DNA from: Toxotes chatareus
Taxonomy: Eukaryota; Chordata; Actinopteri; Toxotidae
Assembly (NCBI GenBank): GCA_016801885.1
Contig: CM028895.1
Coordinates: 16,388,001-16,452,000 of the forward strand
DNA length: 64,000 nucleotides
Direction: 5' to 3'
Below the pieces are notes generated by a model that worked only from the letters and a program-made list of their open reading frames with translations, was not told the DNA's origin and searched no databases. Positions 34,540-46,419 of the stretch are shown here, in pieces. The stretch's first letter is position 1, and the number at the start of each line of letters is the position of its first letter. A program made the position numbers and the translations under genes.

Positions 34540-35300
34540 GCCCCACAGCTCTAATTGTGGTGCGGGCCTCGCATTTCACCGACAGTAATAGGTTACACAG
34601 AAGAATAAAGATGCAGTCGCTAGGTATTGATCATGAGGAATCCACACCTCTAGCAAAATTAATGAGACAATGCATATGGATCAATACTGCTTTCCCTTCA
34701 CTTGGCAAAAGATTTTTTTCTCCCTTTTTCTTCCTCCATGCTGCCGCCTGTAATCCAAGCAAAAGTGCTCTCATCGTTAAAGTTCATCATGGAGTATCAA
34801 TTGTAAAACCACCAGGAATCTTATTATGGATTAGGAGGGAAAGCTTGCTTCACAATTGTTTAAGTGTAACCAAGACGCACGCTCTAACTGTGAATGTGTT
34901 GTACTGTAAAGGAATAGGCTGCGATCATGTCCCGTGTCCGATCACCCAATAAGGGAAGACGCACTCACACCACATCCTGTGAGTCAGGAATAGAACGCGA
35001 CATGTACGAGATAGTTTGTTCAGGAGAACAGAAGATTAATGGCCTAATAACATCACTGTGTATATTGTGACTATCACCGCCATTAAACCCACAGAAACTC
35101 ATCCCATTTGTTAAAACATGAGACCAACCAACATGGATGTTATAGCAGACGAAAATCGATTCTCGATTCCCATAATTAGCACGCCTGTGAGACTGACTGA
35201 AACAATATGAATCTGGTTTCGCTGTGTGTCTCAGTATGTGTGTGACTTTGTCTGTGGAGATCATTATGAAGGGGGCTCTTAGAAGCTACAGGGCAAAGGA
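34540..35300. promoter_or_regulatory. Candidate conserved non-coding block
   Basis: About 750 bases of complex, repeat-free sequence. Words include CTAGGTATTGATCATGAGG, AAAATTAATGAGACAATGC, TTATTATGGATTAGG, AAATCGATTCTCGATTCCC (35153) and CATAATTAGCACG. The plus strand is open for 131 codons (34557-34952), but it lacks splice sites and shows no protein-like pattern, so I read this as dense non-coding DNA, possibly an enhancer. Confidence 0.4.
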
Positions 35301-36505
35301 AAGTACTCACACATGTAATTACTCATACTCCATGTAGGGCCCTCCCATGGCGAGACCCAGCGTAGGGGTTTCGGGCATGCTTACCAACAGAAAGGAATCG
35401 TCTCATCACTGTCTCCTTTAATCTCACACATACACACACAGAAGTTGACCACTTTGTTCGCCAGGCCTCCCCTTTTCTAACCCTCAAGAGTGCAGGTTTC
35501 TTTTAAGCGAGAGGTGAGAGAAGGTGAACTTTCCACAGTAGCTAATTAAGGCAGTTAGGAGCATAAAATAGCAATTTGCAGGAGCAATCTGTTTAGAGTT
35601 TGTGTCCATGAGGGAACGAACTGCTACAGATATTCAAGGATGAGGTTACAAAGCCTAAAAAAAAAATGAAAATGTGCTACTTTAGTGTGACATTACCTGA
35701 AGTGCTTTCAAAATGAAGCTCTTTTCTGTAAATTAAGATGTGGCAAATGTTCTATGGGAGGTGTCACAAAAGAACAGGCCAATCCACAAATACAGTTAAT
35801 TAATACATTTGCAGAACATTTTTTCTTATCTGTACATTTACATGACAAATTTGGAAAAGTTACCTGAAAGCAACTGAAAACAGTGACAAAGCCTTATTTT
35901 ATTACTGATAAAGGGTTTAGAAATCTATATCCAGTAGGAAGCAAGCTAGATTATGACAGACATTCAGAAACTTGCACAGTCATTTTATCTTCTCTCACGG
36001 GTCCTTTCTCTTATTTTTAAAAATAAATCCCTTGTTAATGGTTGGGGTCTGACAACTGACTCCACCCACACCTGCCCCATTCTGGTTGCTGCACACGGAC
36101 AAAGAGTTGTTTTAAACAACTAAACACACAACAGACTAAACTTTGCAAAGGCCTAGCCACACCAGAATTTAAAATGTTGAAATTTCACAGCAAAGTCAGT
36201 TCATTTAAATTGAACTGCAAGTAATTAGTGGATTGCTTGTTAGCAAGCACTTAGCAAGCTTGTTAGCTCTGAGAGTTTTTTTTTCCATCCTTAGTGAAAC
36301 TTTGAAATAAACTGCCAGGGGGGAGTAAACATCCCCATAAAAAGAAAACAGGAAGAAGCGGTGTATTGTGACTGACTAGCCTGGTTAGCATGTTAGCAGT
36401 CGGTCGTGGCATCTTAACATTGCCTCTTAAAATGTGTAACATGTGCCTTAATTATGTTAGAATTTATAACAAATAAATTCTATACAAATAAGCTTATTTG
36501 CATTG
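35301..36505. other. Intergenic sequence, partly complex
   Basis: No gene seen. A complex part at 35490-35660 contains AGCTAATTAAGGCAGTTAGG and AAATAGCAATTTGCAGG and may belong to the block before it. A small direct repeat GCTTGTTAGC occurs twice at 36235-36270. An octamer ATTTGCAT lies at 36496-36503. Confidence 0.45.
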
Positions 36506-36508
36506 TTT

Positions 36509-36605
36509 AAGTATACCACAGCCTGGGCCCGGAAATATACCCTGCAGCTCTTGACCTCTAAATTGGGCTGCAGGGTATTTTCATGGCCCAGACAGTTGTA
36601 TACTT
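36509..36605. ncRNA. 97-nt hairpin, pre-miRNA-like or MITE relic
   Basis: The arm 36509-36548 (AAGTATACC…CTGGGCC…ACCCTGCAGC) pairs with 36567-36605 (GCTGCAGGGT…GGCCCAG…GTATACTT) across an 18-base loop. About 31 of 39 positions pair, with the best pairing at the base, the GGGCC centre and next to the loop. Size and mismatch pattern suit a vertebrate pre-miRNA, but I recognise no known mature sequence. The alternative is the remnant of a small inverted-repeat transposon. Short frames on both strands here are by-products of the symmetry. Confidence 0.35.
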
Positions 36606-36609
36606 TTCC

Positions 36610-38095
36610 ACTATAAAAAAAAAAATGGGAAGAACAATAGTGCAAAACAAATCAGAGAAACCTGAATCAATTTCTTTGAATCGACCTCCATTTTCCAGTC
36701 GTTATAATTTGATTGGACCATTTTATCCAACAAGCTACGATTGGCCAAAGTTACAGAAACTAAACGATTTTGACCTGGCATCTAATTTACACAGGTGTGT
36801 GTTGCCGCTACTTTGATTCTTCCTGTTGGCCACTTCCACTGCAGAAAAATTGCAGCAATTTTGCTAAATTGCAGCCAGGGATTGGTTGAGTTCTGATTAT
36901 TGTGACTGTACAACTGCAAATGCCTGAGGGGGCTAAGTATTACAGTATGAATGATGTTGACTGGTTTTTTATTAGATTGTAATTCTGCTGTTGCTGCTAA
37001 TAATATTCAAGGTGGAACAGGACCCCTGAGGTACCTTACTCGATAGAACAAAATAAAAAATACCGGGAATCTCTGCGTGCACCTGACAACTTGAAGTAAT
37101 TAATGAGGATGTTCATTTTGTTCTGGCTGGAGCATCTTTTTTAGAATAAGTTTTTTTATATTTATTTATTTTTCCTCAGGTGTGGGTAATGACTAAGTGC
37201 CCTTAATTTGAGCAGTGACAGCAGTGGTTATGAGTGTAGTGGGGACATTAGTATGGAGATAGGAAGCCTTAACTCTCAAGAGCCAAAATGCTCCCTGCAT
37301 ATGGTCACAGCTTCGTACACACATTTTCTGGTTGGTGCTTTGCTTATGAATTTGTTATATAACACCTTTTTTAGAATCTCACCTGCACATACAAGTAATT
37401 TGCATCTTTATCTTTGTGTTTTGAGTATTTTATCTCCTCCTCCTGTGTTTTATCACTATGCAAATAAACCGATTCAAACCAAGAAAAGTAACAATTACTA
37501 TTCCAACGAGGAGCAGGAAATAACCATAACCACCATTTTTATCACTGTACAGTCTGTTTTTCTTTGAAGCTTTTCTCCTGAGTCTAATAACTGACTTGCA
37601 GACACAGCAAGCAGCAAACAATTTAAGGTGAAGCTTGTTGACTGACAAACCTGTGTTTAGATACATCATGCCCCACGTTTTTTAATCCATCATCTGTATA
37701 AAGCAATTAAGAGTCGGTTCCAGAAGAGTGCATGAGCAGTGAAATTAGAGCTTTGGCCCCATGTTTCATCTCTCCACACTTTGACTATTTTTACTGCCCT
37801 CCTGGGCGTTTAAAGTGAAGACGAAAAATGGTGGCCAACGAGGTGGCGTTATCGATGGTGCTGACATTTGCGGTTACACCTTTCAAGGAATATCAGCTTT
37901 CTGTCCACTGAGGCTCTCCTCCCTCTCTTCTCACTGTGCCTCTATCTTTATCTCTCACATACAGTGTAAGTACACAGCCTCCGCTCTGATTCACTCCATC
38001 TCTCTTGCTTTGTATATGTCTCTGACAGAGAACAGTAATCCTAAACCATTATTTACCTCTCTCTACATGCATTTTGATGTATATCTGCAAGGAGA
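36610..38095. other. Intergenic sequence with a complex island
   Basis: No supported gene. An open frame of 119 codons at 37208-37567 has no splice sites or family match. 37690-37900 is complex (GAGTCGGTTCCAGAAG, GGCGTTATCGATGGTGC) and could be regulatory. An octamer ATGCAAAT lies at 37458-37465. Confidence 0.45.
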
Positions 38096-38510
38096 GAGGG
38101 CCAGCTCTATTAATTAGGAGCACGGCACCGTTAAAAAAGGAACCGCAGGGAGAGATGGTGGTACTTGCGGCTCTCAACCTGCCCACTGTGTCCTCCCACA
38201 GAGCTGGTGATTAATGATGTCAGCCATATCATGGGGGTCCTTATCAGACATGGACGCTCCCACCAAACAAAGCCAGGGTTAGAAGCTCGCTGTTTAACTG
38301 ATGAAGTGGGACCGATGGCGAAGGGAAGCTGAGAGTCGCTGTGAATGCTAATGACCTCTGGCGTTGACTGTTAGGTGCGCGCCCAGGAACATTAACTGCC
38401 TGCCTCCTCAGTTTGAAGTGAGGTGTAACTGTGATGTGTATGATCACATCACACTTCATGCTCCAGGGTTTCCCTGAAATACCCAGGGATGGAAGAAGCA
38501 TTCAAATCTT
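38096..38510. promoter_or_regulatory. Candidate conserved non-coding block with hairpin
   Basis: GC-balanced unique sequence including GAGCTGGTGATTAATGATG and TCAGCCATATCATGGGGG. Near its end a hairpin pairs TGTGATGTG (38430-38438) with CACATCACA (38445-38453) around TATGAT, with an outer TGAAG/CTTCA pairing. ATCACATCACAC also resembles paired nuclear-receptor or bHLH half sites, but this is not decisive. Confidence 0.35.
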
Positions 38511-39055
38511 TTACATGAGTGAAAGTAGTAATACAGCAATCTATAAATGCCCCATTACATTCACAGTCTTGCTTAAGTAGAGAAGTATTTCCAGCAACGT
38601 ACACTTAAATCTAAAAGGTAAAAGCACTCATCCTGCTGAATGGCCTCTTTTATAGTATTATATTTTAAATGAATATCATTACTAATGCATTAATGTGTTA
38701 GTAGCATTTTTGCGGCTGATGCTGCTTCCAACTGGCCAAATTCTCCACATTCTTCAAGTCAAAACTTACTGACATGACTGACGAACATGTAAACAATATC
38801 CAGTCAGCAGCAACTCATCCTCCTTAAGGGCTAAGTAAAATGTCCTCCGGCGTGTCATAGACTGGTAAGTATTGTTTGCCTGGTAGTGGACATAATTTTT
38901 GAATGTAGTTTTTGAAAAAAATGAAATGGGAATTGAGGAAATAATGTACTTATCTTTGTCACAGAAAAAAAAGGATTATCATAAAGCAAAAATATTCACC
39001 AAGAAGAAGCACAACAGGACAACACTGGATTAAATGCACTTACATGCAGCTAAAT
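38511..39055. other. Intergenic AT-rich sequence
   Basis: Nothing recognised beyond AT-rich filler. Confidence 0.55.
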
Positions 39056-39059
39056 TTCA

Positions 39060-39360
39060 CCAGTGGACGTACCTCTGAGGTTAATGGACTGTGAGGTTAC
39101 GTATTGAAGCATTAGTGTGGATTTTCACGTTAGGCGCCAAGGTTACATTGTTTAATGGGACGCTTAGAATTAACGATCTTATCAGATATGATGGAAGCAC
39201 GGAAATCAATAAAACAATCTCTGTGTCTAATCAGACTCTGATCTTTGTCACAAGTTATGTGAGTCATCTCCTGGTTATGAGATATCTGCTCTGATACGCT
39301 TGCTTTCAACTTTATCATGTACGTGCATCGCATATTCTGAAAAGGAACTTGGTGAGACCT
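39060..39360. promoter_or_regulatory. Candidate conserved non-coding block
   Basis: Complex sequence with TTCACGTTAGGCGCCAAGG, GGCGCC palindrome, AGAATTAACGATCTTATCAG (GATA-like TTATCAGATA) and GTCTAATCAGACTCTGATC. No exon structure. Open frames on both strands are short and have no family. Confidence 0.35.
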
Positions 39361-39398
39361 TGCATGTGCAATATATCAGGCGTATCTGTCCACAGGTG

Positions 39399-39438
39399 AA
39401 AGAGAGAGGGGAAGAAAGAGAGGGAGAGAGAAAGAGAA
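39399..39438. repeat. (GA)n purine-rich tract
   Basis: AAAGAGAGAGGGGAAGAAAG continuing with AGAGGGAGAGAGAAAGAG. Confidence 0.8.
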
Positions 39439-40235
39439 TGATTGGATCTCGTCTTTCTGACGATCTGCCACTACAAAGGCGATATCTCTCCACCGTCCTC
39501 AGATTGCTATCTCTTGTGGGACAGAAATAGAATACTGTACGAGAAATAAGACACTCATGTTTTATCAAGCTGTGAGGGACATCAAATGAAGCTGATTGTC
39601 CCTGTAGAAAACACGCTCTTCAAACACATTAAGCATAAATTTCTGCATTAAATAAGAGAATCATCAATGTAAACTGGGGGGGGGCAGAAACAAATAATGT
39701 ACATGTGAAAGGCCACTTCAGCAATTATAACCTTTTTCACCATTTGAGTTTGAATACGATTGAAATAATCTACTGTAAATAATATGGAGGAGCAACAAAA
39801 TTCACTTCACTTCAAAAGATCAAACAAACCCTACGCGTGGAAATCTTTTGAATAAATTCCTTAGGGGCCACTGACTAAACACAACCAACAGGAATAGATT
39901 CTTTTCATGTTGAAGAAGAAAGTGCATACTGTACTGTTTACGTCTCGTGTGTGTATATGGCACATAAGAGGCCAATATATACAGAGATGGTTAATTTGTT
40001 TCTCTTTGTTCACTGCACCTTATTTGCTGGTGGCAAATGTCAAGAAATCATACAAGCCTGGAAATTAATATTTAATGACTGTCATTTGTTAGCTATTCCT
40101 CTGTTGTCATGGGAAATGCGCACTGTGTAATTTGACCAAGCACAAACAGGGACAGAAATGAAAGCGCGTGTCAGTTGATTGCTTCTATATTACTGCGATG
40201 TTGTCTAAACTGAAACAACTCATCAGCTATTAGAT
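39439..40235. other. Intergenic sequence
   Basis: No gene or repeat recognised. A G-run (39677-39684) and AT-rich filler. Confidence 0.55.
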
Positions 40236-40238
40236 AGA

Positions 40239-40425
40239 TTACAATGAGATTCACGGTCCCCAGAGGATGAATCCTAGCAACTTTGTTGATCTCCTGACAT
40301 TTCATGCAAATACAAAAAAGTATTGATGTGAATGTGGTAAACATTACACCTGTTAAAACCAATTAGCATTATCATTGTGAGCATGTTGCATATTAGCGTG
40401 GATGGCTATAGTATGGCTATAGGCT
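40239..40425 (+). repeat. Dispersed percomorph repeat, 3' portion
   Basis: TCCCCAGAGGATGAATCCTA (40257-40276), GTTGATCTCCTGACATTTCA, GTGGTAAACATTACACCTG, TTAGCATTATCATTGTGAGC and GCATGTTGCATATTAGC follow the order of a repeat family I know from percomorph fish. The family is also present at 15162-15428 and, by its 5' part, at 54881-54998. The middle is deleted here. Confidence 0.7.
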
Positions 40426-40689
40426 CTGGTTTCCACACTGCTGCCTCTGTCTTTCTCTGTCTTGTGTAGGAATAGGATGTCTGACAGAATGCTCAAATCA
40501 TGGGGAATAATTTGACCAAATTCTTTTGAAAAGCAGTGGAAGAAATGAAAGGCTGTGTGCAGGCTAGATTGTTTCTATGTAACATTATGTGTGAAACCAG
40601 TAGTGTAAATATGTTGCTCATTGTCTGTTCTATGCTGATCCTATTTGCAGTATGACTCAATACTGGCTGCCAGCAGAAAGTCTGTGGGG

Positions 40690-41330
40690 TGCGTGTGAAT
40701 CCAGTTTTGCCCACTGAAGGATTCCTCTCCCCTCATTTGCCATGAAATTTAAAAAGAATACGAGACGTTTTCCACCAAGTGTGGCTCCTTCTTCCCTTTC
40801 AGCGTCTTCTCTCCATGGCTCTCATTCATCCTGTGTGCCGGAGAGGTCCGTGAGACTCATTAGCGCCCGCCTCTGTGTTTCATGCCATGTTTCCCCAAAG
40901 GCATTACTAGCACCATTAGCCCAGGCAGCAGTGAGATTTCAAACTGCCTGGGCAGACGGATGCCTTCCAAACCAAAGTGTGCTCCTTTCTTTAATTAGCA
41001 TTTTTCAAACATCAATATATTTTCCTCTGGCCTCCTAGGACCAAAACTCTGTCGAATTAATTATTAACAACCTTGCTGTCTTCCTCTTTCATTTTCTCCC
41101 ACCTCCACTTCTTCCTTTGAAAGCAGTCATGGTTTCCAAGTTTCTGCCTGCAGTTGGATGTGGATGCAGAGTGGACATTCAGTGACAGCTCTCTCCCCCG
41201 GGGGTGCTTTAATAGCACACATTTGTGCACAGAATGATTGCAATTTGGTTCCAAACCAAGAATGCAAACTGCATTAATGTCCGTGAATGCTGGTGTGCAT
41301 GAGTCTTTGCTGCCCACAGGACAAGTTTAA
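40690..41330. promoter_or_regulatory. Candidate conserved non-coding block
   Basis: Long complex stretch without repeats: GAATACGAGACGTTTTCCACC, CTCATTAGCGCCCGCC, CACCATTAGCCCAGGC, TTTAATTAGCATTTTTC and GTCGAATTAATTATTAACAACC. Several TAATTA and ATTAGC homeodomain-type words are present. A 98-codon frame (40742-41038) starts with ATG but shows serine/alanine-rich low-information protein and no splice sites. Confidence 0.4.
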
Positions 41331-43070
41331 TTATGCTTACATTTGCTCCTTCTTTAATTTATTGTCTGCCGTCAGATTTTGGTATGCATTGTGCCTAAGT
41401 AAGGCAGAAGCAGAATCGCCTGCTAAAAATGATATTCTCCTCTTCAGAATTCCCCCAGGTGGAGAACGGAGGGTAATATCTCTTTCTATCTGTCATAAAG
41501 AGGAAGAAAAAGTGAGGCCACAGACTTGAAAAGGCAGGGGATTGGATTCGAGGCACAATATGGTCGAAAAGATAAAGCTGGAAAGGGGGGAGATAACCCT
41601 TTTCCTCCTTTGGCCTCAGCTGGCCACTGTGACAGAGCGAAGGTGGGAATCACCAAAGCCCATCAGGACTCTCCATGGTAACCACTCCAATTTCAGCTCA
41701 AATACAGCTTCTCCTTACTGAATCCAACAAACGTAAACATACACACCAACTAAAGTCAACTGCCGAGCATCTACTGAATAATAGTTAGTATGATGGTTTT
41801 AGCTCATCATGAAACAAATAGTTCAGAATCAGTGGTTCTGTTATTGTACATGGGAAACAACAACATCTGTGATGATAACAAGTATTTTTATGACTGATCC
41901 ATAAAAAGTCTGATGAGAACATCTTATTCATCTCGCTGTGCAGCTGGCTGCCTTCTCCTCCTCGAGAATGCCAAAAGCAGTTACCCAGTTTCTTAACGCT
42001 GCTGTGAAATCTGAGGATTTTTCAGGTGTTCTAATGGCACAATCTCAAGTAAAAGCTACACTGGCAACAAAGAAACTCATTTAGGAGAAACCGAGTGAGA
42101 TGAGAGATAACCGGATAAGAAATTAAAGCTAACCGGGAAATATGCTGAGCTTGTGCTTTGTTGACTGTCGACTGATAAAAGCAGTGGCTGAAACATCACA
42201 TTTTTACAAATAAATGCAGAAGCTTCTATAAAGCAAGTGTTGTGCCACCTTTTCTTTTTGTGAAACATGCTGGCCTAACTTCAACAAGCCAAAACTTATC
42301 AAACTGTTACTATACGTACAACAGTGCTCGAGTAACACTGTGCACTGCTGGTGTTTAGACTGTTAACACACATCCTTATTGTCAGTGAGAGATTTGCTAC
42401 CAATTACACAATCAGTGCTTTAATAAAACTGCTGTCATTTTCTATTTGATCTAAAGTAATACCACCTGCGCTCAGCTCCTCCCTCTGATTTCCCTGTTTA
42501 GTTCACATCTACAACTGCAAACAACTTCCATCTTTACAATTTATGTAAATGCTGTGCACAGCAAGAAAACTGTCTTAATGTTACTGATATCACAGACCCG
42601 CAGAACTAGGTCTGATTTTGGAAGCGAGGAAGATGACAAAGCAGCAACAACAAAGTCAGGTGGCTCAAAAGCACCAAGGGGAAGAAACAGTAAGACTGAC
42701 TTTGCTGAGGAGCCGTGCAGTCGTGTGCAAGTGCATGTAAACTAATCCAGGAGAGTCTAAAGAGGGGCTGAGTGCAGCTGGTGTCACGTTAGATCAAACA
42801 GAAAATAACAGCACTTTCATTTTAAAACAACCAAAAAAAAGAAAGTGTTGCGCAAATGATCATATGAAAGTGGCAGATTCTCATTTAAACGCATAAATTG
42901 CAATTTCTAAACACCTGCACTCATGCAGTTTGACATTTTGATGCCAAGTTCTTAAAGCAATATTAAAGGTGCATTCCACTGAGATATATATATATATCAA
43001 GGTCGGTTTATTCATCAGAGTTTCTTTTACTCAGCCTGTGAAGTCAGTCAAAAAATCACCATGATGGTGT
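41331..43070. other. Intergenic sequence
   Basis: Some complex sequence up to about 41700, then AT-rich filler. No supported exon. A (TA)n run sits at 42984-42998. Confidence 0.5.
42984..42998. repeat. (AT)n microsatellite
   Basis: ATATATATATATATA flanked by GAG and TCAAGG. Confidence 0.8.
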
Positions 43071-43073
43071 TGA

Positions 43074-43098
43074 CTGATAACTTTATCATAGTTATCAG
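43074..43098. repeat. Perfect 9-bp stem inverted repeat
   Basis: CTGATAACT and AGTTATCAG pair around TTATCAT. Each arm contains a GATAA/TTATC GATA-factor word and the loop adds another. Confidence 0.75.
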
Positions 43099-43599
43099 GG
43101 TTATTCTCAGGTTGAGCTTGGAGGCAAATTTTTACTGGTAAGTTACAAACTGGAGCTGTGGAATCTGAAAGACGTGGGTGGAAAGATGCTATCAGGTTAC
43201 ATCATGACATTACATTATTACATTGTGTTACATTATTAGGATGGAAAATTCAGGATATCTTGGCCTCTGCTGCTTTGATTTTGAATATTCTTTTTTAATC
43301 CATCTCTCACAGGTAATCAAGCTTCGTCGAGGTTATATACTAAATCACTGGAGGATTCCCCTAACTCCATCAAAGATACCATCTGCTGATGAAAATCATG
43401 TGATATGATCGAAAGTTCCGGAACACTTCCTGAATGGGGCCTTGTGGTGAGATTGTTTTCTGTGTCCAAGAAAAAGAATGAACTTTCAACCATGATCATA
43501 TTGACTACTGTGTGAATTCATAGATTCTCTGTTCATAACTGTATTGAATGGTAATATTCCCTTCATACTGCCTCCTCGCATGAATAAATAAATAATTTA

Positions 43600-43830
43600 A
43601 ACGCTCCATTTGCTCTGTCCATTGAGGTTTAATTGCACCAATGAGGTTGTTTTTTCCTTCCAGAGCAGCTCTGCCTCTATGAAATGTTTGTATAATTAAG
43701 ACTCCAATCTGTCAGCTTTCTACTGTCCCATATGTTGGAATTGATGCAGCCTCATCTTGCACTGCTGTTCTGGTCTCCTCTATTTGATCCAGATTATTGT
43801 TCCACCCTCAGGGCATGCTGTTGCTTTCAA
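43600..43830. promoter_or_regulatory. Candidate conserved non-coding block
   Basis: Complex sequence (TTGAGGTTTAATTGCACCAA, TGTATAATTAAGACTCC, GATCCAGATTATTGTTCC) with ATTA words. No repeats and no splice-flanked frame. Confidence 0.3.
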
Positions 43831-45130
43831 CGGTATAAAAGACATATACAAAGATATAAAAACATGAAGTCGTGATTGAATCACTGTCTACACCTCAAAT
43901 GCTACAGACACCTTATAAAGTGAATGGGATACAAGCAGGCAGGGTAGAATAACCTGCACAATGGCAAACACAATCTTTTTTTAGCAGGTGGGGAAACAGA
44001 TGCTGTAGTAGCACAAAAGCACGCGAACAAAGAGGAAACAGTAGAGATAAATTTGTTTCATCAAAGCATCTTCTGACATCTGATGCTTAGAACTTCACTA
44101 TAAACCACAAGCTAATCGTATTTTATCTGCCTGTTAACCTATAATACTACGTATCAACATAATTATGCCAAAAGGTGTTTGCTGATGTGCTTTGAGCGAT
44201 CAAACTTAAATTCTTTGATATGTAAATGTTTTCAATTACAAATCACTTCTGACGTCCTCTGAACGTCCTTAATTTTCATTGTTCATCCATGTTCAAAGCA
44301 CACGCACACACACACACACCCTCCCTCTGCTTTACGCACACATGCACACACTGTGCCTTAGATCTTAAGTGATAATATCCAATTCGAAGTACTTAGAGCT
44401 GCTTGATGTGCAAGGACACGGGCACGGGCTCCTGGGCCAACAGGTTTTGTTGTTTTGACGTGCAGCCGACAATGTATGGAAAATTCAAAATGCCCAAATA
44501 AAAACAAGTCAAACAAAGGAATAAAGTGAAGTTCCCAACACACACTGTTGCGTGTTTTTCTTTTTATGTAGTGTCTGATCTCAAAAAAGCTGAATGCATC
44601 TAAGAATCATTCTAGAGGACTGAAACCTGATTGCTCAAACCACCATCTTCACCCCTTCCATTGTGTAGTTTGTCAATAAGCAGTCTCTGTCTGATTTTCT
44701 AATACAGCCACGGTCCGTGTCTTCTGTCCTTGTGATAACAGCGGCTAAAGTTGCACTTAAATGACACAGAAATTCACCACTGTTCTCTCTCTCTTATTAA
44801 AGCAGCAAGGGAACACGGCCCCAGCCATTCCTACACATACAATCAAAGAGAGGGGGCATCGACCAGCTGTACAATTTTTCTGATCTGAGAACAGTTCAAC
44901 CAGTGATGATGATGGTGTGGGTGAGAGAGCATTATTCTGTACTGTGTGAGGCAGTGACGTAAGTCAGAGTCATAAAGACATTAAAACATTTGTCTCGCTC
45001 GCAGTTCAAAAGCATGACTCATTCACAAGCTTGTGGTTGCAGATAGTTGTTAGCTAATGCTAGCTGAACTGTTGTGCTTAAACTGCTAAAGTGCATGTTA
45101 TTCTCCTTCTGGCATTTTTTTTTTAGGTAC
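43831..45130. other. Intron or intergenic sequence
   Basis: If the minus-strand gene continues leftward, this is intron. A (CA)n repeat lies at 44299-44319. A possible minus-strand exon of 39 bases at 44393-44431 fits the required phase but has a poor donor, so it is not called. Confidence 0.4.
44299..44319. repeat. (CA)n microsatellite
   Basis: CACACGCACACACACACACAC with one CG interruption. Confidence 0.8.
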
Positions 45131-45134
45131 TCAC

Positions 45135-45203
45135 CAAACAGCTTCAGGTACTTTGCCACCTCTTTCTGGACTGGAGGAGGGTCGGCCCTGATTTGCATGT
45201 AGC
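45135..45203 (-). CDS. Internal exon of an unrecognised minus-strand gene
   Basis: On the minus strand, CTGTTTTCCCAG precedes 69 bases that end TTTG before the donor GTGAGTACC; both splice sites are close to consensus. In phase 1-1 the exon reads YMQIRADPPPVQKEVAKYLK and then LF, a proline-turn followed by a charged helix-like stretch, with a sensible codon mix. It joins the exon at 49598-49660 in frame, giving …LTAGF-G-YMQIRAD…. I do not recognise the protein. The same exon holds ATTTGCAT (45191-45198), which is probably coincidental. Confidence 0.6.
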
Positions 45204-46415
45204 CTGGGAAAACAGATGTATCACAGTCAGATGATGCATACATGGCACAGTGTAAATGAAAGTGCCTTAAATGTCATCTAGATTTTATCTGACTACAACA
45301 CTTGAAATGACATGGGGCTGTTTAAAGTTACAGCCTTTTAATATACTGCATGTTCCTCTTTTAATTATAACTCATTAAATGAATACATGAAATGGAAAAA
45401 CATACAAAAACGTGTATTGTAATTGAATTTATTTCTTTGTTTGAGTTGTTTTAATTTAGACAATTAAAATCCTCCACAGAGTGAGTTTTAAACGTTTAAT
45501 TGCAGAAGATGTTCTCACTTGTTTTTTCTTTTTTTGAGAATAAGATGATCTTTGATCCTTCACTGTCTTTAGGAACTGAAGCTTCACAAACAAGGCAACT
45601 TTCTTGGATATTTGTTCTATTTTGCCCAACAATACCACCCAGATACATTTCTGAATTGCTAGTTTGAATAAATTTAACAGTAAAATGTTTCATACTGTAA
45701 GTTCCTCGACCAACTGTGACTTAAAGTATTAGCATATGTATAGGTCGGGAATAGGCCGGGACAGAATGCGGCTTTTTGCGGACTCTTATGCATTTAGCCT
45801 CAAAGCTCTGCAGAGCTTTGTCATTCAAATCATCCCCAGGGACAAAAATGTGAAATAATCAGAAAGTGGGAAAGGAAATAGTTGCTAATTTATGTTTAGA
45901 TATAAGTGACCTTTGGTGAAACAGTAAGAATATGAGTGTTGCTGCTTTAATTTTCACAATGCTGTTGTTTTTGTGGTTTGTTAGCCTTAATAGAGACATT
46001 TGTGATGTCCTTTCCATCATCTCCATGCACATACAACCATCTGTAAATCCATTGTGTTTTCTGTGCTGTGCTCTTTCTCACAGGTGCTCTGGCTGTCATG
46101 TGAGTCCTTTTGACATTTGCCTTGGATTGGGTAGCCATCTGTGAATGTGATGAGCTTTTTTTTTTCTCTCTTTAGCTGCGTTTCTCCTATAATCCACATG
46201 CAGTGCCTAGGGTGAGAGTTGTTTACAATGCAGCCCCACATCCTTTTTCTTGACTCTCTTTCCCTCTCTGCCTATGTTTTTGCGCCTCTCAGCTTGTTCG
46301 ATCTTTCATGTGATATGAAAACACCCACGCCTCACGCTGGTGCTTCAGTGTAAAAAAAAAAACCAAAACAACCTGTGAATCAATATTGTAAGCCATCACT
46401 CCTTTTGTAGTCATC
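45204..46415. other. Probable intron of the minus-strand gene
   Basis: AT-rich sequence with a perfect palindrome at 45801-45820. No additional exon seen. Confidence 0.45.
45801..45820. repeat. Perfect 20-bp palindrome
   Basis: CAAAGCTCTGCAGAGCTTTG is identical to its reverse complement over all 20 bases, with no spacer. Confidence 0.9.
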
Positions 46416-46419
46416 AAAA

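Larger units (their letters stand above)
32187..34540. other. Intergenic AT-rich stretch
   Basis: Mostly AT-rich filler after the LINE fragment. One exon-like segment occurs at 33425-33493, and there is a TA/GT microsatellite at 33961-34008. Nothing else is recognised. Confidence 0.5.

Noticed and set aside
34557..34952. 131-codon plus-strand open frame
   Set aside because: No start context, no splice sites and no recognisable domain; it fits dense non-coding DNA better.
44393..44431. 39-base minus-strand segment that could follow the exon at 45135 in phase 1-1
   Set aside because: The acceptor (TTGGCCCAG) is acceptable but the donor (AAGTACTT) is poor, and another frame through it ends in a stop, so it is not better than chance.
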